NCBI GenBank assembly: GCA_945957225.1
Contig: CAMFKK010000061.1
Span: 1 to 9,496, forward strand
Source: an uncultured Sphingobacteriia bacterium
Lineage (GTDB): Bacteria; Bacteroidota; Bacteroidia; Chitinophagales; Chitinophagaceae
Length of the DNA stretch: 9,496 nucleotides
Reading direction: 5' to 3'
Shown here: positions 1 to 6,132 of the stretch, in pieces
How positions within the stretch are numbered: the first letter of the stretch is position 1
Layout of the letters: the number at the start of each line of letters is the position of its first letter
Program-made: the position numbers and the translations under genes
Notes under the pieces: model-generated
Seen by the model: only the letters and a program-made list of their open reading frames with translations
Database searches by the model: none
What the model was told of the DNA's origin: nothing

Positions 1-1
1 C

Positions 2-853
2 ATCAAGGCATTGCAGAATGTTAGTTTTACGGTGCCACAAGGTTCTGTTTTTGGATTATTGGGGCCAAATGGAAGTGGGAAAACCACTCTTTTGAGTATT
101 ATATTAGATATTCTAAAGGCCGATACAGGCAGTTTTGCTTGGTTTGGGCATCCAGGATCACCTGCTACCCGTAAGCAAATTGGATCTTTGCTGGAGACCC
201 CCAATTTTTATCATTATCTCTCTGCAACGGACAATTTAAAAATCACTCAGGCCATCAGTGGCAGGGGCGATCATGCCTCTATAGATACGGCCCTGAAAAT
301 TGTGAAATTGTATGAACGGAAAAATAGCAAGTTTAGCACTTATAGTTTGGGCATGAAACAAAGGTTGGCCATTGGCGCAGCCTTATTGGGCAACCCCGAT
401 GTATTGCTCTTTGATGAACCTACCAACGGCTTGGACCCAGTGGGAATAGCCGAAATTAGAGAACTGATTAGGGAACTAGCCAAACAAGGAAAGACCATTA
501 TTATGGCCAGTCACTTATTAGATGAAGTAGAAAAAGTTTGTACACATGTGGCCATCATGAAAAGGGGTAACCTTTTAACAGCAGGGCCTGTTGATGAAGT
601 CCTGGCTAATGAAGATATAGTTGAATTGGGTAGCCCCGACTTGAATGCACTGGAAAATATTTTGCAACAATACCAAGGCGTTACCCAAATAAAAACTACC
701 GAACATCAATCCCTGCAAGTGTTTTTTCCTATTGGCACAGCCAGTATGGAATCCATTAACAGGTATTGTTTTGAACAAGGCGTGGTGCTGAACCAACTGA
801 CTTTGAAAAAGAAAAGCCTTGAATCCAAATTCTTTGAATTGACCAACGACTAA
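2..853 (+). CDS. ABC exporter ATP-binding subunit, 5'-truncated
   Basis: Cytoplasmic nucleotide-binding subunit that should power the ABC-2 membrane protein encoded 10 nt downstream. The frame is open to the left edge and reads IKALQNVSF from base 2, so the true start, roughly 15-20 residues further upstream by family comparison, lies outside the window; the in-frame TTG at 11 is not the start. Numbering visible residues from base 2: Walker A GPNGSGKT at 21-28, signature SLGMKQ at about 115-120, Walker B VLLFDEP at 134-140 with D-loop GLDP at 143-146, and switch His in MASHLL at about 171. The Q-loop position holds Glu (SLLETP, E65), as in LanF/BcrA-like ATPases of lantibiotic and bacitracin protection. 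After the ATPase core (to about 200) comes an accessory C-terminal region of about 80 residues. Substrate unknown; the antibiotic link is only a family resemblance. Ends with TAA at 851-853. Confidence 0.93.
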   Translation: MKALQNVSFTVPQGSVFGLLGPNGSGKTTLLSIILDILKADTGSFAWFGHPGSPATRKQIGSLLETPNFYHYLSATDNLKITQAISGRGDHASIDTALKIVKLYERKNSKFSTYSLGMKQRLAIGAALLGNPDVLLFDEPTNGLDPVGIAEIRELIRELAKQGKTIIMASHLLDEVEKVCTHVAIMKRGNLLTAGPVDEVLANEDIVELGSPDLNALENILQQYQGVTQIKTTEHQSLQVFFPIGTASMESINRYCFEQGVVLNQLTLKKKSLESKFFELTND

Positions 854-863
854 CACTAGCAAT

Positions 864-1694
864 ATGAACCTATTAGCACTTGTAAAAATAGAATGGCTTA
901 AAATAAAAAAATACCCAGCATTCTGGTGGATGTTTGGCATAGTGGCACTCACTTATCCAGGCACCAATATGATGTTCTACTATGGGTATAGTGAAGGTAC
1001 CAAGGGAAAAGAAGTAGCCAGCAGCGTAGCAAAAATGCTCTTGGGCAATCCCTTTGCCTTTCCAGAAACCTGGCATACGGTGGCATTTTTATCTTCTGTA
1101 TTTATTATGATTCCAGCCATCTTGGTCATCATGTTGGTGACCAATGAATACAATTATAAAACGCATAGACAAAATATCATTGACGGTTGGAGCAGGAGCC
1201 AATTTGTGACAAGTAAATTATTTGACGTACTGATCATCTCTTTGGTTAGTACCGTTTTGTATACCATTGTTGCATTTGGTTTTGGGGCTTGGGCTGATTA
1301 TGACAATATTGGCAGATGGGCAGAGCAATTGCAATACATTCCGCTGTTCTTATTGCAAACATTTGCCCAATTAACCATTGCTTTTTTATTGGGCTTCTTG
1401 ATCAAGAAAGCTTTTATTGCCCTGGGAATTTTCTTTTTCTACAACCTAATCTTAGAAAATATTGCTGTTGGATATGCCAAATTCAAATTGAACGATATTG
1501 GCAAATTCTTACCCTTTGAAATTTCTGACAGGATTATTCCATCACCTGCATTTATGTCTAGGTTTGGTAAGGATATGAAAGCTGCTTATGAAAAAGCACT
1601 AGACGCCATTCCCATGCATATTGCATTAACTATTATACTAACTGGAGCTATCTGGGCTTTTTGTTATTGGAAACATAAACGCAGAGACCTCTAG
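864..1694 (+). CDS. ABC-2 type transporter permease subunit
   Basis: Integral inner-membrane subunit, 276 residues, of the exporter whose ATPase is encoded immediately upstream; the 10-nt gap implies one transcript. Hydrophobic segments at about 20-38, 72-93, 121-144, 157-179, 182-203 and 251-268 give the six-helix plan of ABC-2 permeases. Between helices 2 and 3 lies a polar stretch, NEYNYKTHRQNIIDGWSR (94-111), resembling the charged motif with conserved Glu, Thr, Arg and Gly common in ABC-2 proteins and thought to contact the ATPase. The C-terminus is basic (KHKRRDL), in line with a cytoplasmic end. ATG at 864 is the natural start: it follows the ATPase stop closely and the first 19 residues form a short polar/basic lead into helix 1. 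There is no Shine-Dalgarno sequence. Only one permease gene is seen, so it may homodimerise. Substrate not predictable from sequence. Confidence 0.9.
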   Translation: MNLLALVKIEWLKIKKYPAFWWMFGIVALTYPGTNMMFYYGYSEGTKGKEVASSVAKMLLGNPFAFPETWHTVAFLSSVFIMIPAILVIMLVTNEYNYKTHRQNIIDGWSRSQFVTSKLFDVLIISLVSTVLYTIVAFGFGAWADYDNIGRWAEQLQYIPLFLLQTFAQLTIAFLLGFLIKKAFIALGIFFFYNLILENIAVGYAKFKLNDIGKFLPFEISDRIIPSPAFMSRFGKDMKAAYEKALDAIPMHIALTIILTGAIWAFCYWKHKRRDL

Positions 1695-1717
1695 GTTACG
1701 CTAACAGTTTTGAAAAT

Positions 1718-2650
1718 TTATTTACTGGATTGAACCAATTCTTCCAATGCTTGGTCAATGGTTGGAAAAGCGTGTTTAAACCCAGCTGATTGAATTTTGA
1801 AACTATTGACTTTGGCGCTTTTCAAAACCTCAATACTCATTTCTCCTAATATTATTTTTAACAGAAAGGCTGGTACATGAAAGCTTAGATAAAAACTACC
1901 TTTCATTTTCTTGGCCAGGGTTAACATTAAATTTTTGTTGGTCACTGTTTCTGGTGCTACCGCATTATAGATACCATTGAATTGGGTTTCTTCTATAGCT
2001 TGTAGGAATATGTTACAAAGGTCCTTGATATGGATCCAACTAATGATTTGCTTGCCCGAACCTAAGATAGCGGCAATACCAAATTTAACTGGCTTTTTAA
2101 ATTCAATCATGGCGCCACCATCATTGCTAAGCACAATACCAAGTCTAAAAATGACCAATCTTTTGCCCATGGTTGCAATAGGCGCCACTGCATTTTCCCA
2201 TTGCTGACAAGTATCTCCTAAGAAGTCTTTATCTGCAGGAGCGTCTTCCATAAAACCATTGTCTAAACTCTTGGCAGTATCGGGACCATACCAACCAATA
2301 CCAGAGGCTGAGACCAAAGACTGTACCTGATTGGGAATGGTCTTTAATGCGTGCACCAAGAGTTCACCAGATTGTACCCTACTATCAAGAATCTCTTGCT
2401 TGCGTGCTTTATTCCAACGCTTATCAGCAACACCAGCTCCCGCTAAATGAATAATATGATCTGCCTGGCTAATGGCTAAAGGATCAATGGTGCTATTTGG
2501 AATATCCCATTGGTGATAGCTAATATTGGGATTATTGGAACTTGTTGCATTTCTGGTAAGGATTGCAACATGATGACCCTTTGCTACTAATAATTGGGTA
2601 AGCGCTCGGCCCACCAATCCTGTTCCTCCTGTAATGAGAATATTTGCCAT
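1718..2650 (-). CDS. TIGR01777/YfcH-family epimerase-like NAD(P)-binding protein
   Basis: Cytoplasmic extended short-chain dehydrogenase/reductase-like protein of 310 residues, close to the roughly 300 usual for the TIGR01777/YfcH family. The N-terminal Rossmann fold opens with MANILITGGTGLVG (dinucleotide loop GGTGLVG at 8-14), followed by HLAGAGVADKRW (68-79), a family hallmark. SASGIGWYG (114-122) corresponds to the usual SxSxxGYYG segment, with Trp120 at the first Tyr. The C-terminal part from VPAFLLKIILGEM (259-271) to the GFKHAFPTIDQALEEL segment (290-305) matches the DUF1731 domain attached to these proteins. The substrate is unknown for the family. ATG at 2650 is chosen because the Rossmann fold begins at once; an in-frame TTG at 2719 would have to translate the terminator at 2685-2714. 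No Shine-Dalgarno sequence and no convincing promoter were found. It converges with the ABC permease gene (23-nt gap). Confidence 0.92.
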   Translation of the reverse strand: MANILITGGTGLVGRALTQLLVAKGHHVAILTRNATSSNNPNISYHQWDIPNSTIDPLAISQADHIIHLAGAGVADKRWNKARKQEILDSRVQSGELLVHALKTIPNQVQSLVSASGIGWYGPDTAKSLDNGFMEDAPADKDFLGDTCQQWENAVAPIATMGKRLVIFRLGIVLSNDGGAMIEFKKPVKFGIAAILGSGKQIISWIHIKDLCNIFLQAIEETQFNGIYNAVAPETVTNKNLMLTLAKKMKGSFYLSFHVPAFLLKIILGEMSIEVLKSAKVNSFKIQSAGFKHAFPTIDQALEELVQSSK

Positions 2651-2684
2651 ACTGCAAGTTAAACTGCTTTTGCAGAACTCATAT

Positions 2685-2714
2685 AAAAAACCCCCGAAAG
2701 CTATTTCGGGGGTT
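2685..2714 (-). terminator. Rho-independent terminator after ftsZ
   Basis: A perfect 11-bp inverted repeat (2689-2699 and 2704-2714, core CCCCCGAAA / TTTCGGGGG) encloses a 4-nt loop at 2700-2703. On the minus strand it is followed by a run of six T (2690-2685, the first two inside the stem) and then ATAT. On the plus strand there is no T-run after it, so it acts on minus-strand transcription only. It starts 40 nt past the ftsZ stop and should end the murG-murC-ftsQ-ftsA-ftsZ transcript. It also ends only 34 nt before the start codon of the epimerase gene, so that gene is either expressed separately or only by read-through. Confidence 0.93.
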
Positions 2715-2754
2715 AACAACTAAATCACCATGTTGAGATCAAAGCTAGCAATCG

Positions 2755-4677
2755 TTAATCTGGCTTTTTTCCATCCAGAAAGGTATTGATGGTAGAGAGC
2801 TGTGTTTGGTTATTGGCATCTTTTCCAACGGTTACCTTACTGTAAAAATTCTCTACAGAAGTTAAGGTATTACCAAACAACTCCATATTCCTGCGTATGT
2901 ACGCAGGTACCGAATCAAATTCATTGTTGGGGTCGGTAGTGTTCATGTTAAAAGACAGGTTGCGCAATTTTTGAATGCGTTCTGCAGCCCTTCTTTTTTG
3001 TTCTTCCGACTCGTCTAAATATGCGTCTTCTTGTGGAATAGAAGCTTGCACTGGCGCCACTTGCGGGGCAGGTGCAGGTTCTTCACGCATGACTAATTGC
3101 ATGGGCTCTTCCTCTTCCATTTGTACTGGAGGAGCAATTACCGTTACTGCTTTTGCAGGTGCTTGTTCTGGAATAGGTGCTGAAACAATTGGAGTTGCAA
3201 CAGGAGCCGCTTGAACAGTGGCAGGCGTGTTTACAGGTGTTTCAGCGTAAATATTATTGGGTTTGCTTAAACCAGTAAATCTTTGGGTACTTACCACAGC
3301 TGGTTGATCTGAAATCGTAAAATTGACTAATTCTTCCAATTCAGTTTTTGCAACTGGTTCAGGAATTACTTCCATTTCTGGTGCTTTCACTTCTGCTGTT
3401 TCTGGCAAATCCAAACTCAGTTCAAAATGAAATACCTCGTGTTCTTCTGTTGTATCTAATGCAGCTGAAACAATGGGCTCCACCATGTATACCGGAGCTT
3501 CTACTTCCAGTGCAGACTTGTAAATAGGCATGTCTAACAGCTCGTCTGAATCCTGTAGACTTGGCTCAAAAGGGTCAACTTCTGGTTGTGGATTGGCAGG
3601 CTTTGTGGCTACTGGCTGGATAGGTTCTGCATCAGCAACATTTAAAGTCATCACAATCTTCTCTTCAACAGGAGCTGCTTTTTGAACAGGTACAGGTTTA
3701 GAGAATGGATCCTTGTGTTCAAAACCGGTAGCAATTAAGGTAATACCAATTTTTTTATCCAACGTTGGATCATAACCCATACCCACAATCACGTCAGTGG
3801 CTTCGCCAGCTTGCATGCGTAGGTAATTATTAATGGTCTCAACCTCATCCATGGTGCATTCGTGTTCACCTTCTGCACTATTGATATTGATCAAAATCCA
3901 TTTAGCACCTTTGATATCGCTATCATTTAACAAGGGAGAACTCAATGCTTCTTCAATAGCGCGTTGTGCCCTATCCTCTCCTTCTACTTCACTCTTACCC
4001 AAGATAGCTACACCACCATTCTTCATGACGGTGCATACATCGGCAAAGTCAACAATAATATGACCACGGCTATTGATAATATCAGTGATACATTTAGCAG
4101 CAGTTGCCAATACATTATCGGCCTTGCTAAATGCTTCTTTCATTTTTAGATTACCATATTGCATGCGCAATTTGTCATTGCTGATCACCAATAAAGTATC
4201 TACATAGGGTTTTAATTGACGAATTCCTTCTTCTGCTTGTTGCAAACGTCTTGGGCCTTCAAATCCAAATGGAGTGGTTACAATACCTACGGTTAAAATG
4301 CCTAATTCTTTACAGATCTGAGAGATGATAGGGGCTCCACCAGTACCAGTACCACCGCCCATTCCAGCGCAAATGAAAGCCATTTTGGTATTCACTTCTA
4401 GAATGCGTTTAATCTCTTCCAAAGATTCTTCAGTGGCTTTTTTGCCTACTTCAGGATTGGCACCTGCACCCAGACCCTGGGTTAAGTGTGGTCCAAGCTG
4501 GATTTTATTAGGAACCCTGCTTTGTTCAATTGCTTTGGCATCGGTATTGCAGATAATAAAATCTACTCCCTCAATGTCTTGGGCAAACATGAAATTGACT
4601 GCATTGCTTCCTCCACCTCCAACACCAAGTACTTTGATGATTGAAGATTTCTGTTTTGGAAGATCAAAATGGATCAT
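2755..4677 (-). CDS. ftsZ: Cell division protein FtsZ (tubulin-like GTPase)
   Basis: Bacterial tubulin homologue that polymerises into the cytokinetic Z-ring. The 640-residue protein is far longer than E. coli FtsZ (383). GTPase domain about 13-325: LGVGGGGSNAV (17-27), NTDAKA (44-49), tubulin signature GGGTGTG (107-113), and T7 loop IVDFADV (208-214), where the two catalytic Asp (D210, D213) are kept but the usual Asn is Ile208. A Pro/Ala/Val/Glu-rich, probably disordered linker of about 225 residues (330-557) leads to a charged helix (EEQKRRAAERIQKLRNL, 558-573) and the conserved C-terminal peptide FDSVPAYIRRN (587-597) that binds FtsA. A further 43 residues follow that peptide, a layout I associate with Bacteroidota. 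ATG at 4677 gives the expected short N-terminus; no Shine-Dalgarno sequence. Last gene of the dcw unit, 77 nt after ftsA and followed by the terminator. Confidence 0.98.
   Translation of the reverse strand: MIHFDLPKQKSSIIKVLGVGGGGSNAVNFMFAQDIEGVDFIICNTDAKAIEQSRVPNKIQLGPHLTQGLGAGANPEVGKKATEESLEEIKRILEVNTKMAFICAGMGGGTGTGGAPIISQICKELGILTVGIVTTPFGFEGPRRLQQAEEGIRQLKPYVDTLLVISNDKLRMQYGNLKMKEAFSKADNVLATAAKCITDIINSRGHIIVDFADVCTVMKNGGVAILGKSEVEGEDRAQRAIEEALSSPLLNDSDIKGAKWILININSAEGEHECTMDEVETINNYLRMQAGEATDVIVGMGYDPTLDKKIGITLIATGFEHKDPFSKPVPVQKAAPVEEKIVMTLNVADAEPIQPVATKPANPQPEVDPFEPSLQDSDELLDMPIYKSALEVEAPVYMVEPIVSAALDTTEEHEVFHFELSLDLPETAEVKAPEMEVIPEPVAKTELEELVNFTISDQPAVVSTQRFTGLSKPNNIYAETPVNTPATVQAAPVATPIVSAPIPEQAPAKAVTVIAPPVQMEEEEPMQLVMREEPAPAPQVAPVQASIPQEDAYLDESEEQKRRAAERIQKLRNLSFNMNTTDPNNEFDSVPAYIRRNMELFGNTLTSVENFYSKVTVGKDANNQTQLSTINTFLDGKKPD
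2890..2907. repeat. Inverted repeat inside the ftsZ C-terminal peptide codons
   Basis: An 8-bp perfect inverted repeat (2890-2897 and 2900-2907) with a 2-nt centre lies within the codons of the FtsZ peptide PAYIRR. It may fold as a short hairpin in the ftsZ mRNA. There is no T-run after it, and it could simply follow from codon choice. Confidence 0.45.
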
Positions 4678-4754
4678 AAGGAAAGGTTTAGATGGACGTA
4701 CTGTTTTCTTGGGGGGGGTATTGGATTATAGGTATTAACGAAAAAAAATAATAA
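4678..4754 (-). promoter_or_regulatory. ftsA-ftsZ spacer (ftsZ leader)
   Basis: This 77-nt gap is the only real spacer inside an otherwise nearly gapless gene cluster, so it is the natural place for ftsZ-specific control. In mRNA orientation it holds, in order, a T8 run (4748-4741), a TATAAT hexamer (4730-4725), a C8 run (4718-4711) and a pyrimidine-rich stretch before the ATG with no Shine-Dalgarno sequence. The hexamer lacks a TTGACA-like partner at normal spacing and the Bacteroidota -7 motif TAnnTTTG is absent, so I cannot call a promoter. The regulatory role is inferred from position only. Confidence 0.35.
4711..4718. repeat. G8/C8 homopolymer in the ftsZ leader
   Basis: Eight consecutive G on the plus strand (C8 in the mRNA), 34-41 nt before the ftsZ start codon. 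G/C runs of this length are prone to slipped-strand length change; outside the coding sequence, a change would alter leader spacing rather than reading frame. It is also a common site of sequencing error. Confidence 0.9.
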
Positions 4755-4761
4755 TTATTTT
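4741..4761 (-). repeat. AT-only inverted repeat with T-run at the end of ftsA
   Basis: Bases 4745-4752 and 4754-4761 are perfect inverted copies made only of A and T. They overlap the ftsA stop codon (4755-4757). On the minus strand the repeat runs into a T8 tract (4748-4741). The shape recalls a terminator or attenuator, but an all-A:U stem with a tiny loop would be weak. Confidence 0.35.
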
Positions 4762-6125
4762 ATAATCTGATCCTCTTCTTCTTTGAACATGTCTATCAGG
4801 TTGTCTTTAAACATATTCCAGAACTTGTTTTTTCTTTGGGTCACATTCACTGTTGGAGCAGTAACTGGAACCTCCATCTTTACTTCCTCTTCCTGTTTGG
4901 TAAGTGCTGAAGGCACATTTACTCTTACAAAAGCAGACTGGAAGTCTTTGTTATGGTGCTCGTAGTCATTGTATCCTTTTAGAATTAGACCAATACAGGT
5001 ACTGTACATGGGCTTCTTCAATTCTTCAATATGATTGGGTGCCAAGTGCTCATTGGGCAAACCAATTCTGGCGTTTAGACCAGTGGTATATTCGGTTAAT
5101 TGAATCAGGTGTTTTAATTGAGATCCACCACCAGTAAGGATAACACCACCATTTAGAGCGCGGCTATCCAAACCAACTTGCTTTAAGTGATAGCTTACAA
5201 AATCTAAGATCTCACTCATTCTTGCTTGGATAATCTGAGCCAGATTTTTTACACTGATTTCTTTGGCAGGCATGCCTTTTAAACCAGGGATGGTTATATA
5301 AGCGTTGGCTTTTGCTTCATCGGCCAAGGCGCTACCAAACTGAACTTTCATGGCTTCTGCTTGGCTTTTTAATACACCTAGACCCAAACGGATATCGTTG
5401 GTAATATTCTCTCCTCCAAATGGAATAACTGCTGTATGTTTTAAAATGCCTTCATAAAAAACAGCCAGGTCAGATGTACCACCACCAATATCTAAAATGG
5501 CTACACCGGCTTCCATGTCAATCTCACTCATGACCGCACTAGCAGAAGCCAATGGTTGTAAAACAAGGTCTTTTGTTGACAATCCGCTTCTCTCAACCGC
5601 ACGATTAATATTGCGAATGGCGTTTCTATCACCTGTAATAATATGGAAATTGGCACCCACTTTAACCCCATTAAAACCAACGGGATCTTTGATGTTTTGG
5701 ATATTGTCAACATGAAAATCCTGAGGAATCACGTCAATAATTTGGTCTCCAGCAGGAATAAAAGTCTTGCGCTGATTGTTCACCAATTGGTCAATTTCCC
5801 AGCTTTGAATTTCATTATCTGGTTCTTGACGCACCATGTCTCCGCGGGTTTGCAAGCTTTTGATGTGGTGACCAGCAATTCCCACGTATACTTCTTTTAC
5901 TTCTAAGTCAGGATTACTTTCATAGCAATTGGCCAAAGCCTGTTGAATGGCTTTGATGGTTTGGTCAATATTCAATACTTGACCATGTTGAACCCCACTA
6001 CTATTGGCCCTACCAAAGCCCAGGATTTCTAATTTGCCAAACTCATTTTTCCTTCCGGCGATGGCTGCAATCTTGGTGGTTCCGATGTCCAGACCAACAA
6101 TGATGGGCGATTCATTGAGACTCAT
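4755..6125 (-). CDS. ftsA: Cell division protein FtsA (actin-like membrane tether of FtsZ)
   Basis: Actin-family ATPase that binds the FtsZ C-terminal peptide and anchors the Z-ring to the inner membrane, 456 residues (E. coli 420). The fold is clear: phosphate-1 loop GLDIGTTKI (11-19); an SHS2/1C region about 80-165 that includes VYVGIAGHHI (79-88); phosphate-2 loop LDIGGGTSDL (211-220); adenosine loop GGVILTGGGSQL (326-337). After the actin core (to about 385) a charged linker leads to a C-terminal amphipathic helix, NKFWNMFKDNLIDMFK (433-448), the membrane-targeting sequence, followed by an acidic end (EEEDQ). ATG at 6125 lies 7 nt after the ftsQ stop and gives a short lead before the first strand; no Shine-Dalgarno sequence. 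The gene sits between ftsQ and ftsZ, its standard dcw position. The stop overlaps an AT-only inverted repeat (4745-4761). Confidence 0.98.
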   Translation of the reverse strand: MSLNESPIIVGLDIGTTKIAAIAGRKNEFGKLEILGFGRANSSGVQHGQVLNIDQTIKAIQQALANCYESNPDLEVKEVYVGIAGHHIKSLQTRGDMVRQEPDNEIQSWEIDQLVNNQRKTFIPAGDQIIDVIPQDFHVDNIQNIKDPVGFNGVKVGANFHIITGDRNAIRNINRAVERSGLSTKDLVLQPLASASAVMSEIDMEAGVAILDIGGGTSDLAVFYEGILKHTAVIPFGGENITNDIRLGLGVLKSQAEAMKVQFGSALADEAKANAYITIPGLKGMPAKEISVKNLAQIIQARMSEILDFVSYHLKQVGLDSRALNGGVILTGGGSQLKHLIQLTEYTTGLNARIGLPNEHLAPNHIEELKKPMYSTCIGLILKGYNDYEHHNKDFQSAFVRVNVPSALTKQEEEVKMEVPVTAPTVNVTQRKNKFWNMFKDNLIDMFKEEEDQIIK

Positions 6126-6132
6126 ACAATAG

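Noticed and set aside
575..952. Minus-strand 125-residue frame across the ABC ATPase/permease junction
   Set aside because: It is antisense to two well-supported genes and resembles no family known to me.
1695..1717. Possible terminator in the convergent gap between the permease and epimerase genes
   Set aside because: Only a 4-bp GTTA/TAAC pairing is present, with no solid T-run, so it is too weak to call.
2651..2719. In-frame 5' extension of the epimerase gene to a TTG at 2719
   Set aside because: It would translate through the intrinsic terminator and adds 23 residues ahead of a Rossmann fold that normally begins at once; ATG at 2650 fits the family.
2740..2747. TAGCTTTG (minus strand), an exact match to the Bacteroidota -7 element TAnnTTTG
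   Set aside because: There is no TTTG at the -33 position, and a transcript from it would run straight into the terminator. An eight-base motif with two free positions can occur by chance.
4325..4738. Plus-strand 137-residue frame opposite the start of ftsZ
   Set aside because: It is antisense to the Gly-rich GTPase core, is Pro/Ser-rich as expected for a shadow frame, and has no recognisable domain.
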